The notes below the pieces were generated by a model, which saw nothing but the letters and a program-made list of their open reading frames with translations, searched no databases and was not told the DNA's origin. This document shows positions 22,285 to 32,486 of a stretch of 64,000 nucleotides of DNA, one piece after another (the stretch's first letter is position 1; the number at the start of each line of letters is the position of its first letter). Source of the DNA: Stachybotrys elegans (lineage: Eukaryota; Ascomycota; Sordariomycetes; Hypocreales; Stachybotryaceae); NCBI GenBank assembly GCA_020746835.1, contig JAGPNK010000004.1, positions 744,001 through 808,000 on the forward strand, given 5' to 3'. A program made the position numbers and the translations under genes.

Positions 22285-24211
22285 ATGGAGCCGGCTACAA
22301 CAGGTCCATTGATCACTGTAACTGGGCCAGATTCTTCTTCCGAAGCGGAAAGCGATTTCGACAATGGCCCCAGTACACCCACTGAGCATAGTTCAACAGC
22401 GGATGGCGAGAGCATCGAAGTCCTATCCATTGAAATGGATGGACAAGTCTCGGCAGGCGAATCCGCTTTGACATTGATCGATCAAGCGCCGGCGACAGAT
22501 TCTATAGCAGATCCTCCATCAGAGTTGGAGGAAGCTACTCAATCAAGCGATACAAGCGAGACAACAGAACCAGGAAAAGTTTCTCTCAGACAGCACCCGG
22601 TTGAACACTGTAGAACAGGGTGCGAGCATTCACACAATAGTTTCAGCACAACTGGCTAAGAAGCAGGCTTGTCGATTCTTCGTCTCCGCGCCTAGGCCCC
22701 AGGGCCGTTGATATCGAGGGTTCTGATATAGACACCCTCATCCACCTTGCTGCCCAGGGTTCCTTGAAGGTTAGATGGCTCCATTGATCGGCTTCCTGTC
22801 GTGAATCTAACCAAATATATCGGTTTGAATCAGACGGGGAATCTTGACATCTTCTTCCTCCCTCACATCAGTGTGGACCCCAAGGATCGAAAGGAAGATA
22901 CAAAGATCCTGCTTGACGATCCAGAGCTGTGCGGCAGACTGACCAAGGCGCTCCATCTGGACGATTTCTTTCTGACACACAGTGCTTGGAACTCGAACGG
23001 CTTTTTGAGGAGTGAGATTTGCTGGAACGCAGCAGGTGACCCTGTACACAGTATGTGACCATGTCCGAAATGGTGCATCTGCGCAGACATTGACCAAGTT
23101 CAAGGCCTTTCAGCGCGCTTTCTCATCAAGTATCTGCAACAACCTAACTCGGATCAGCCCGTTCCGGACTACGCCTGGTTGTTTCTGTCATTCACTGTGC
23201 TGTGGGTGAAAAACAGTGGAGGCCAGGTCTCCTGTATCCTGGTCTGCTATGATCACTGCTCAGAGATCCAGGACAAGATTATAGGCGCTTTCAATAATTA
23301 CCCTCAACAACAAATTACTACCACACCTTTTGCAGTATGCGATGCGATACTGCGAGGCGTCATCAAGCAGTATGACGATGCACTATGGCGGTTCCAGAAA
23401 CCCGTGCGTGACATCGAAAAGGTACAACTCTCATATGTCTGTCCAAGTCATAGTTGTGTTACTAAGGCTGGGATAGGGACGCCAGCAATTTGCAGCAGGT
23501 GTCACCGAGTTGCATGGACAGACTCTGAGCAACGGGGAAGGTGTTCTAGGCGTTCACGTCCAGATGCATGAACTCCTGCGTCATGCCATACACATGAATG
23601 AGACCTTGGAAGTGGCGACAAAGACAGCCAAGCTGGCGATGCGTCAGGTTGAAGCATACAATGCGCCCAACACAGCGGCAACAAACGTCCTTTCAGGACT
23701 TCGTGGGTCTGCAGGGTACCTGGCGAATCTGAAGCTGCGATCCGAGGCCTTCGTGAGCAGAATTGAGAACGAGATACAACTGGTAAGACAACTCCTCCCT
23801 GCCCCTCACTTCTGACATGACTTTCTCACGGTCCATAGGGCTTTCATATCATCAACATATACCAGCTTCAAGAATCCCAGAGACTTCTGCGCGAGTCCCG
23901 GGATGAGGGAAAAGACTTGACCCTGCTTTTGACACGCCTCACCATCTTTTTCCTGCCTGCTACCTTTGTTACTGTAAGCAGAAAACTCCTTTGTGTAATC
24001 ATGACAAACCGTGTCTAACAGTGTCAAGGGTTTCTGGGGCATGAACTTTGTTGTCGAGGATGGGGATCATGGCGACGGTACGCTGATAACGCCGGATGTT
24101 TGGAAGTTTGCTGTCAGTTTGGTGGTGGCAGAGGTGATTTGCTTCGCGGGCTATTCTTTTGTGCGTAGGAAAGGGCGCAAACCCAAGCGGCCCCAGGACA
24201 ACCGTGTATAA
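22285..24211 (+). CDS. CorA-like divalent-cation transporter
   Basis: Seven exons joined by eye: 22285-22619, 22667-22769, 22834-23050, 23105-23421, 23477-23782, 23839-23973 and 24029-24211. Each junction keeps frame and has GT..AG ends. The N-terminal region is acidic and Ser/Thr-rich. The middle contains NLDIFFLPHISVDPKDR and FFLTHSAWNSNGF, as in fungal CorA-like proteins, and a long helical part (GRQQFAAGVTELHGQTLSNG onward) forming the funnel. The end has two membrane segments: LTRLTIFFLPATFVT, directly followed after the last intron by GFWGMNF, then FAVSLVVAEVICFAGYSFV. The GMN motif between the two segments is the family hallmark of the selectivity filter. Role by family: Mg2+ (or other divalent metal) transport; location could be plasma or internal membrane. 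The first two introns are inferred from frame needs and are the least certain. Confidence 0.8.
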
Positions 24212-24744
24212 GAATGCCTCTTATGTGCGTTTGGTTGTGGTTTACCTACAAATTACATTGGATACCCATACGCAAGGAGTCAAGCTTGACCCCCAATAAA
24301 TGGTTGGGTTCAGTCATAGATCATACTGTGACCTTGATGGATAAAATCCAATGCCTCTGTGGGCATTGGGCAAATTTAGGAGAATCATATTGGGTAAGAT
24401 ACTCATACCAGTATATTTTTGGCTCGACCAGGTTAAATTCAGCAAGGCCATCCTACAAAGGAATACTGAAAATTGTATTCGCGTGAATCATCTACAAAGA
24501 GGACTCAAGTATCCGTACGGAGTACTAGCATGCGCCCCGTGCAGTATCTGTGCCCTGTACTCTGTACAGAGCATAGATAAAGATGTTTACCATTAACAGC
24601 ACCTCTGCTTTCAGAGAGCAGAAGCGGGGCTATAAGAGCACGTGATGGATAAGGAGGTACATATATGCTGTAAATGAACCACAATAAGGCCCAGTCGGGC
24701 TGATTTTACCGACTTACCCTTGACGACAGACGCTCAACTTCACC
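24212..24744. other. Intergenic region with small palindromes
   Basis: 3' flank of the CorA-like gene and 5' flank of the phosphorylase-like gene. It contains a perfect 12-bp palindrome (ctctgtacagag, 24560-24571). No coding region seen. Confidence 0.5.
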
Positions 24745-25980
24745 ATGAGTGGATGCCCTCTGCCATTTGGACAGACGCATGCCACTTCGCCCATGGTGAC
24801 CACCACACCGAACCCGGGCTTCATCGTCGCCGATGCCAAAAACCATGTAATGGGCCGCTCGCTAAAAGCATACATCGAGTCCAAAATACACCAAGATCTC
24901 AAGGAGCAAGGCATCCGCCGGATACGAATCTCCGCGGGGTCACGACGTAAGCGGCCAGCCAGGATCGCGTCTTCCGAACGGCTCAGAAAGTTTGACTCTA
25001 GACGGCCCACCACCACAATAGTCGACTCGGGGGAGGTGCATCTCCATTGCTTCCCGAGCCGAGACCTCATCTTGCACTATGCTGGCCTCGTAGCCACGTA
25101 TCTAGATATGCAGGGCGGCAGCCCCGGGATCGTGCAGGTCCATCTCCCAGATCCACTGCAGGAGGCGCGGTTCCTGCCAAGAACAAATTTAGGCAGGCTC
25201 GGGAGTGTGGACATCGCCATTATAGGAGATGTTGACTATCTGGAAGGCATTCGCAATGATACGTGGGCGGGTGTTGGTGAATCAGACCTCGATGTATTTC
25301 GATGGCACAAGTTCACCTCGCCTAGCGGAGAGACAGTCGCGCTTGTCGGCTGCCTCGATAAGATTTGGGGCAATACAGGCGGATATCTCGTCCGAACGCT
25401 GCTTGCCCAGTCTGGCATCAAGTGCGCCATATACATTGCCAAGGTCGGGTCTCTCTCAAGTAAGTACGTCGCCAATGAATGGATCGCGACAGGACACGAA
25501 GCATATCTCGACAATGAGTTAATAAGCTGGACGAATCCGCTCGACTCGTTGATAGACTCGTGCGCACAAGTTGCGACAAACCAAGCATATTATGAAGATG
25601 AGTCGATAAGTAAGGCGGATCAACTCGACGCGCTGAGAAAATCGTGCGCGCGAGTCGCTCGCGGACCCATCGTCACAGTTCCGACGCTGCTCTGCGAGAC
25701 GCGCACCTGGCTGGAGGAATGGGCGCCGCCCAAGGCAGTCTGGGTTGACTGCGAGGTTGCGTACATGGCAAAGGAGGCGGCCGAGGCCGGGATTGACTTT
25801 GGCTACCTCCACATTGTCTCCGATAATCTTTTGCACGACGACGGGGAGAACCTCTCCAACGAGGATACGGATATTGTTATTGGGAAACGCGAATCATTAT
25901 ACGAAGATGTAAGCCGGATTATCAGCGCGCACATTTCACGACCGAAACCGCTCCACGATATAGACGTTGAGGATAGTTGA
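24745..25980 (+). CDS. Nucleoside phosphorylase-like (PNP/UDP superfamily) protein
   Basis: Single exon, 411 residues, soluble. The N-terminal 90 residues are basic (SRRKRPARIASSERLRKF). From about residue 150 the sequence follows the PNP/UDP-phosphorylase pattern: SVDIAIIGDVDYLEGI, VALVGCLDKIWGN, GIKCAIYIAKVGSLSS (equivalent of the family V-x-R-V-G-S-A-G), GPIVTVPTLLCET, and near residues 330-360 WVDCEVAYMAKEAAEAGIDF with LHIVSDNL, matching the family's M-E-x-A block and V-S-D-N. The acidic residue is present as D-C-E rather than D-M-E. Family role: cleavage of nucleosides to base and sugar phosphate. In fungi the same fold is a frequent N-terminal domain of NLR-like proteins, but here there is no NACHT/NB-ARC or repeat part. 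The convergent HET neighbour makes a non-self-recognition role possible. The substrate-site residues look divergent, so activity is uncertain. Confidence 0.55.
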   Translation: MSGCPLPFGQTHATSPMVTTTPNPGFIVADAKNHVMGRSLKAYIESKIHQDLKEQGIRRIRISAGSRRKRPARIASSERLRKFDSRRPTTTIVDSGEVHLHCFPSRDLILHYAGLVATYLDMQGGSPGIVQVHLPDPLQEARFLPRTNLGRLGSVDIAIIGDVDYLEGIRNDTWAGVGESDLDVFRWHKFTSPSGETVALVGCLDKIWGNTGGYLVRTLLAQSGIKCAIYIAKVGSLSSKYVANEWIATGHEAYLDNELISWTNPLDSLIDSCAQVATNQAYYEDESISKADQLDALRKSCARVARGPIVTVPTLLCETRTWLEEWAPPKAVWVDCEVAYMAKEAAEAGIDFGYLHIVSDNLLHDDGENLSNEDTDIVIGKRESLYEDVSRIISAHISRPKPLHDIDVEDS

Positions 25981-26175
25981 GCAAGAGCCATCGCCCTGTA
26001 CCATTACTTAAACAGAATAGATAGACGGAGCAGGAATTGTAATAAGCATTGCAGTCAAAGAGTTTTTGGAGACATCAAGGTTGACACCCGGAATACCTCA
26101 TCTGACTTGATCCATGACTCTAGTTCATCGACATTGCAGCTGTGCAGGCAGCAGACATGCCGTCTGGACCTCTTA

Positions 26176-27880
26176 CTACCATTCACCATTATCTACCCGA
26201 GAGGTTACTGAATACTGCCGTATACTACGCCTCAGTGTGACGTGGAAAATCCACGACCCATGCGTCAACGACAGTCTAACCTCAGCAGACAGTGAGTATC
26301 CTTGATCGGAATATATCAAATCCCTCTGCGTCGCAGAGGGATTGATGCGAAGAGACTCGATATTCTCCACCAGTTCGGCGGTAGAGGTTGTCACACCAGC
26401 CTTTGGCATCTCCACGAGCTCGACGCGGCCCAACGGACCTTGAGGGTCGAGGAGGAGAAGCAACGCTATAGGCCCGCCGAAGCCCTTGATTTCAAAGTAT
26501 ACGGCGGCCGCGCCGAGGGCATCGGACGTCAGCGTCATTGACCTTGTTCTCTGGTTCCACTGCCAGGAGCCGGGCATGCTGGATTTTGATGGCGTCGGCT
26601 CACTCCGCTGCCAGGAGTTGCCCCCGGGGAAGCTCGCCAAGGGCCGAATCACGTCCCCGTCAGACGATTTGTACTCCAGCCAACATGTCCGGACCTTGGA
26701 ATCAGGATCAAACCCTTCGTTCCGCTTGACCAAGAAGATGCCCTGGCGCTTCAGGGGACCCGATGAATGGACAGAGATGGTATCGCAGCGAACTCGCGAA
26801 TACCGAGCGGCATTCGTCCTGCTTTGCTTCAGAATGATGCCGACTACTCGCGTGACATCGCCGCCAATGGTGCAGTGCAGCGTGGCCAGGTACTGCTCCC
26901 CGTGGACCTTTGGGTCGTAGTCGACGCCGTGCTGGCGGTGTCGCATCACGGACAGCTCAACCTGGATCCCTTTGTTTGTTACCGTGACAGGCTGGCCTTC
27001 GCTGGGATGTGAGTGCATATCGAAGCTATTCTTGAAATATGAGGGACTGGGGGCCAGTGCGCCGATTATGGCGACGGAAGGGTCGATATCGCTGGCATCC
27101 CAAGCAAAAATGGATTGGTCGTCTCGGTCTTTCATGATTTCTTCCTGCAGGCGGACGAATGCCTTTTCTCCTTCACCATAGAGAAGAGGCATGTTGACGT
27201 CGAATATCCCAAGGAGACAATAGGCCACGTCTTCGGGCCGAGTCGTCTTGCGCCCTGCAGCCCACGACATCCTCGTGGCAACGCTGGCAGTGGGCCACTG
27301 GCCACGAAGGAGCACCTGAAGATTTATATTCGTCGCCCTGTGGATTCTGTATATCAGATCATCCTTTGCACCCAGCTCTGCCCAGTTCTTGTCATAGAAT
27401 ACCATGTCACGCGGCGCGAGCAGCTCCTGGAGCGTCCAGCCTCTGGTGAACCAGGCCGCATCTTCGAATCCTGGTGTCTTGACGGGCAACGTCCCCTCTT
27501 GGATCTCTACATCGGCGAGATAGGTGAAGCAGCAGACGCTCTCGCGATACCACTTAAACATGCTATTGATGGCTTCCGAAAGCTCGGCGCTGGACAGCTG
27601 TTTTTCTTTAGTCATGGATGGTGGAAATGCTATGTGGAGAAGCTACCTTGTCAATGCAGCAAGTGTCAACCCAACAGTAAGAGACGGATAGACGCGATGC
27701 CTTTACCGCTTCTACGAATCCGAGGATCTTGTGCCATCCGGTTTTGCTGAAGTGGTTTGGGTGAGTTAGGTCCTGGAACGTCACCTCGCCTTGACCCCAG
27801 GTGTGCGAGAGGATGGCATATGGTGGAGGGGTGCCGAGGAATTCCTCAAGTTCCAGGGTATCAATATTCAGGAGGCGCAT
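26176..27880 (-). CDS. HET-domain protein (heterokaryon incompatibility family)
   Basis: Two exons, 27647-27880 and 26176-27597; the 49-bp intron at 27598-27646 joins CIDK to LSSAELSEAINSMFKWY. The start MRLLNIDTLELEEFLG followed by YAILSHTWG is the classic HET N-terminus. Further HET blocks: WVDTCCIDK, WFTRGWTLQELLAP and, after the core, EDVAYCLLGIFDVNMPLLYG. About 290 residues follow the HET core without recognised NACHT, WD or ankyrin repeats; they include GIILKQSR and CWLEYKSSDGD in a beta-rich style. Family role: HET domains trigger programmed cell death when activated in incompatible fusions. Many HET genes have no known partner. The gene is convergent with the PNP-like gene, 195 bp between stops. 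Confidence 0.9.
26319..26343. repeat. 25-bp near-perfect inverted repeat inside the HET gene
   Basis: aatccctctgcg-t-cgcagagggatt: 12-bp arms around one base. The symmetry extends to 15 bp per arm (atcaa..ttgat) if one extra A at 26318-26320 is looped out. It lies in the coding part for IN-PSATQRD near the HET C-terminus. It is rare by chance and could form a hairpin or cruciform. Confidence 0.8.
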
Positions 27881-28141
27881 GGTCACTGAATTGCGGAGTA
27901 TTTCAGTAGATGTATGCTTGAGGTGAGATCTTGTGGGCCACATCTGAACGTTCTGCTGCCTAAATGATCTCACCCACGTGATCATTAATGACTTTTCTTA
28001 CGGATACTTCAACCTGTCCCCTTTTTGTTACTGTAATCGGTGGTTTTTGCTAGGGTGTGGCTAGATATTAAGTTATTCATGATATAAGAGATAGGGGGCA
28101 GTTTACAGAATAAACATGGTTATGCAGTACATCTCTATTCA

Positions 28142-29270
28142 CTAGTTAGCGAAGAGTGTAGCCAACCCATCTGTAGATACATTTCCTCCGCTGAGTATGA
28201 TCCCCAGATCCCATCCTTCCTCACCCGCCTGTTGTTCCACCATGTTTCTAAAGTCTTCGTCGTAAAGCACAACGGCCAGCGGCACCGCAGCGCTAGGCTC
28301 GACAACCAGCTTCATCCGCTCCAAGATGAGCTTCATTGCACTCTTGATCTGCTCTTCAGTCACGGCATACATACCATGCACCAACTTTCGCTCATACAGA
28401 ACGCTCCAAGGATGCACTCCCAGATATGAGCGCAGTCCGTCGGCTATAGATGTGCTGTTCACATAAGTGATCCGCTGACCTGTCTCCATCCCCCGTTTGG
28501 CATCATCTGCTCCTTCGAATTCTGGCTCTCCTCCAAACACCTTGATACCTGTACCCTCGCAACTGAGGGCAATGCCAGATAGCATGCCGCCACCACTGCA
28601 CGGGGCGATGATGGCATCCAGGCCGGTAACCTGCTCTTGAAGCTCGATTCCCATGGTGCCTTGGCCCAAGATGATGTCAGGGTGGTCGTATGGCGGAACA
28701 AGGCGGGCGCCCGTCTCAGCAACTAGCTTCTCGGCGACCGTGAGGCGATCTGTGAGTGTGCTGAATATCACGTTGGCCCCGTATCCTTTTGTCGCGGCGA
28801 CCTTGCTAGGGATGGTGATGGATGGCATGACGATATGGGCGGGAATACCGTTCTCCTTGGCAGCCAGTGCAAGTGCCTGGGCATGGTTCCCTGGCCGTAT
28901 ATCATAAGAAAAGTCTAGTCTTTGGAGATGAGGGAATTACCTGAGCTATGTGTCGCCACTCCTTTCTCTCTGCCACCATTCTCGAGCCACCCCGGCTCTA
29001 GTTTCAATCTCTCAATGGCATGAAATGCACCTCGAGCCTTGAAAGCACCGACGCGCTGAAAGTTTTCACATTTGAACCAAAGTCTCAAGACGGGTTTCGC
29101 TGCCTTGCGCGTTTCAGTTTCATCGAGTTTCTGGGGGTTGATGCGAGCTCATTCAGAAAAGTGCTGCTCAGTACAGGCGTCTTATGAATGAGTGGCTTGA
29201 TTAGGTCAAGTGCCTGAACAACGGAGTCCCGGGTCAAAGGAGGACAGGTCGAAAGGTCGGCCATGTTCAC
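28142..29270 (-). pseudogene. Serine/threonine dehydratase-like gene with apparent frameshift
   Basis: PLP-dependent fold type II enzyme. N-terminal block from 29270: MNMADLSTCPPLTRDSVVQA, then [19 protein letters not shown]. The next block is in another frame: [20 protein letters not shown], containing the PLP-lysine motif FKARGA. The frame change lies near 29120-29130, where one base appears to be missing. A good intron near 28891-28940 joins THSS to GNHAQALALAAKENG. The rest is one clean frame: the glycine-rich loop PCSGGGMLSG and IILSGGNVSTDGLATL at the end. Family role: deamination of serine or threonine, or serine racemase activity, in the cytosol. A weak 44-bp intron (29131-29174, GTACTG..CCCCAG) could restore frame but would delete the conserved VLSSTFL segment. 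So this is either a real disabling mutation, a sequencing error, or an odd splice. All catalytic motifs are otherwise intact. Confidence 0.65.
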
Positions 29271-30064
29271 AAACAGATGCCGATGGGTTAGGGTTGGGAA
29301 ATACTACGCGACAATAAGGTCATGAGCGGGAACCTTTATGGGATTCAATGCACTACTCGTGACTCATCTGTATCGGCTTAGATGCCGATTCCTGCCTGCC
29401 AAGCACGTCTGTGGGGTGTAGGATTTGATATACTCGAATACGCACCAATCAAGTAACTGACTGTTGGCTTTAATATATTGACAAGATGGCAGCGGTGAGA
29501 TCCTTTCCATGTAACTATTGGTATGAATAGGCAAGAGGTCAAGGAACATATGAAGGTGCACCTTTGAAGCCATCTGGAAGAGGGAAGAAAGCTATCCTGC
29601 AGCGTCCAAGAATTTACTGTTAGGTAGAACGGGCATTTGCCTGGTGCCTTGGGGACCAATGCCCCTACCTTACTGCAGACTACAAGGAAGGGTAATATAA
29701 TCAAATGGATCGTATTTCGTATTGAGGTTCTCCACCAATGCCAGCAGAACTACCACCGAGTATGGATAAGAGGTTTTACGTTATGGTGTGTATGAGACAG
29801 ATCCTTCAATGTATACATCCCCCATAACTTTCTGGCAGTGTAAGCCATCCAGTCGCTCCAGCCCCCCATATGTGAAGATGACTCAAGATCCATATCCCGA
29901 TGCATGACTTGCCCGCGAAGGCAACAGCCTATATATTAGTACCCAATAGAGAGATGAAGAGAGGAGGCTCCTCGACAAAAACTTCCCAGTAAGCCTCACG
30001 CGCCTTGAAAGAGAATGTGCAAGTAATACAGCGTTAATTCATTATCATGCATTATCCTGCCCCA
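29271..30064. other. Intergenic region, no gene seen
   Basis: About 800 bp between the dehydratase start and the stop of the PGAP4-like gene. AT-rich, with only short open frames lacking any family resemblance. Confidence 0.55.
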
Positions 30065-31489
30065 TCACGTCGTCCTGAGCCTCTCGAAGCTAAAGTTGAA
30101 CGTCTTCCTAATCTTGCCTCCGGGCGCTGAGCTGCCCCGGACACCAACGTGCTGCAGGACACTGGGCACGAGCGCGAGCTTTCTGAACCCGTCCTCGTTG
30201 GCAATCTCCTCGATGAGAGCATCCCCCGCTATGAGAAACGGAGGCTGGAGAAACCGGTCTTCCAGCATCGCCAAGTGCCGGTTTGGGATGGCCAGACCCT
30301 GGCCGCAGCATCCGTAGTTGGGCATCTCGTGGAGGCCTGGGCTGTATCCGTAGAGGAATACCCTCCCGGCCATGAAGTGTAGGGCGATGAATGCCGTCGT
30401 CCAGAAGTAGACGCCGATATATGTGCGCATGTGCCTGGTAAGGCCGGATACCTGAATTGTTCGTGGCACACGCGGTTTGCCTCTAGTTTCACTGATATAA
30501 AGTATTGCGCCTACGCAGAAATACACCAGTAAGATGTTGCGGAGATAGATGAGATCCTCCTCGGCGTGCCACCCGAGAAACGTCTCCGAGTAGAAGAGGC
30601 GCAGGTAGAGCCAGTCGCGAGGGCTGTGAGTAGATTCGGCCTCGTCCAAGCCCCAGCGAAGGCGCTTGTACCAGTCCCGGGAGGCGATAACGTCGTCCTC
30701 GATGATGACAAAGTAGGGCGCTTGACGTCGTTGGCAGGCCTGCAGGAGGGCGGCATGGTCCAGGCGGAGATGCTTCTTGCGCTTGGCCGGGGGCACGTCC
30801 TTCGGCGGCAGTCGGCGGTAGTTTGCCAAGCCAGCGGGGAGCGTTGAAGTATCCTTGTCGTAAATGAGGACCTCATCGGCTAGATACTCGAGCCACGCCT
30901 GCCCGTAGGCAGGATTCGTGTCGGGCTCCTGGTCGGCCAGCAAGACAATCAGGTAGAGCTCCAGGTGCTCCTTTTCGTCGAGCGAGTCGAGCAGCGAGGC
31001 GACGGCGCGGCGGAGGAACTGCTCATTGTCGCGCTTCAAGCTCGGTATGCCGACACAGATTTCCTCCCGTGAAACATCTTCGCCGAAAGCCTGGAGCTTC
31101 TGGGACGAGCGACTGCCGGAGAAAGAATGAGAATGCGCGGCTTTCCCCAAGAGGCGACTGACATAGTCGTCGGCCTCGGCTTCCCTGATGGCCGAGTGCT
31201 GCGGCGTGTAGGCTCTGGCCCTCTGGAAGAAGGCGGACGAGGGATCGGCAAAGGCGTATCTGCTGCAGTAGAGAAAGAGGCAGAGCCATGTGGTCAGGGC
31301 GGCGAGGTGCAGCGCCTTGGCCCGCGAGGAGGTGGCCTGGAGACTTAGATGCATGGTTGGCGATGGGCTGGCGACGGCGTAGACGCGACGCTGTTGCAGC
31401 GACGCATGGCGGCTCAAGAGGGGAGTGTTGATGTTGGGAAGATGACAATTTGCACCTTCAGCGAAGAAGGATGAAGCTACAGGGTCCAT
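30065..31489 (-). CDS. PGAP4/TMEM246-like Golgi glycosyltransferase
   Basis: One exon, 474 residues (or 429 from the Met at 31354). An N-terminal membrane anchor is LAALTTWLCLFLYCSRYAF. The catalytic domain starts ICVGIPSLKR and has the metal-binding acidic motif FVIIEDDVIASRDWYKR, followed by WLYLRLFYSETFLGWHAEED. Two closely spaced hydrophobic segments interrupt the domain: LLVYFCVGAILYI and GVYFWTTAFIALHFMAG. The end has GYCSPG-like and MPNYGCCGQGLAIPN blocks. A GT-A domain split by a transmembrane hairpin is the distinctive layout of PGAP4, which adds GalNAc to the GPI glycan in the Golgi in animals. Inference: a fungal member of that family, probably modifying GPI anchors or related glycans. 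The assignment rests on architecture and a few motifs. Confidence 0.7.
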   Translation of the reverse strand: MDPVASSFFAEGANCHLPNINTPLLSRHASLQQRRVYAVASPSPTMHLSLQATSSRAKALHLAALTTWLCLFLYCSRYAFADPSSAFFQRARAYTPQHSAIREAEADDYVSRLLGKAAHSHSFSGSRSSQKLQAFGEDVSREEICVGIPSLKRDNEQFLRRAVASLLDSLDEKEHLELYLIVLLADQEPDTNPAYGQAWLEYLADEVLIYDKDTSTLPAGLANYRRLPPKDVPPAKRKKHLRLDHAALLQACQRRQAPYFVIIEDDVIASRDWYKRLRWGLDEAESTHSPRDWLYLRLFYSETFLGWHAEEDLIYLRNILLVYFCVGAILYISETRGKPRVPRTIQVSGLTRHMRTYIGVYFWTTAFIALHFMAGRVFLYGYSPGLHEMPNYGCCGQGLAIPNRHLAMLEDRFLQPPFLIAGDALIEEIANEDGFRKLALVPSVLQHVGVRGSSAPGGKIRKTFNFSFERLRTT

Positions 31490-32486
31490 GGGCTAGGCCC
31501 TGAAAGCCCGCTCCAATCCGGCTTACCGGTATCCCTGTCATTGACAGACGCTCATGCCGTGAGGTCAGGCTCAGCAATAGCGGGGAGCGAGGGCTATGTG
31601 CTAACGAGGTACTTTTAGTAGCTGCGAAATTATATGAGAAATCAAGTACCACTTAGTGCGATACTATCTAGCAATACATTACATCTGCTAGCATAAAGAC
31701 GACAAACAGTGATCAGGCGGAGTGGAGATTCTTCACTGAGGTTCTGCACTCAGGAGATGATTACTCCAGCGCATGACTAGCTGGCAGCTGCACCATGATG
31801 GACGCTGTGACGGGATTAGGTCGTTCATTTCCATTGCACCGTGGTTACAGGTGGCTGTGATGATGGTCCTTGCGATGGGCTGTCATGCCAAGGCCTCGTG
31901 CGAGTGTCTGTCAATGCTTGGACGCTTGTCCACGCGAGAGAGAGACATTCACTTGGCATTGCCCTGATTGCGGGGACTGACGACAGCGGTAGGTGACAGA
32001 TGACCCTTGTCTATGTACCCAGGATCAGGCGTTGATGGAGGCGCAGCACCAAGAGCCTGGAGTTGACACAGGGAGGCGCATCAGGTCAAAGGCGTGGCGA
32101 GAATCCTATAGCATACAACATGCAGCATGCAGCATGCAGCATACATCATACAGCATACAAACATGCAAGAAAGAGGGCATATTTCTTTGGTCATGTAGAG
32201 GATCTGCAGTGGATGCGAGGGGAACTTTTGGCGCCCATCAGCCTCGTGCCCAGCCATGATTGGCATGTGCATGGTTCACTCGTTTAGTGGCTCGCTAGGT
32301 GCGGGTACCTGAAGCCACCCTGCTTGGCGATCTCTGTCTTTCATGTGTTCAGTTGGAGAGTCAAAGTGAAAGTTGAAAGTCGAAAATTCTAATTGTTCTT
32401 GTCTAAACCAGTAGCCGACCGATCCCAGCGCTCAACTATGTACTATATACAGGGAAAACACGTATGATATACACATGCTTGAATGC
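31490..32486. other. Intergenic region with a short tandem repeat
   Basis: About 1 kb, with the start of the PGAP4-like gene on the left and the stop of the secreted protein gene on the right. It contains the gcatgca/gcataca repeat annotated separately. No gene seen. Confidence 0.55.
32111..32168. repeat. Imperfect 7-9 bp tandem repeat (gcatgca / gcataca)
   Basis: Consecutive units gcatacaac, atgca, gcatgca, gcatgca, gcataca, tcata, cagcataca cover about 58 bp. Each gcatgc unit is itself a palindrome. It looks like simple minisatellite growth by slippage. Confidence 0.7.

Noticed and set aside
22540..22850. CorA-like gene looked like a pseudogene with three frame changes
   Set aside because: Introns of 47 bp (22620-22666) and 64 bp (22770-22833) with good signals restore a continuous frame, so disruption is not needed.
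24560..24571. 12-bp palindrome ctctgtacagag as a regulator site
   Set aside because: Single copy, far from the promoter core, and expected by chance at this scale.
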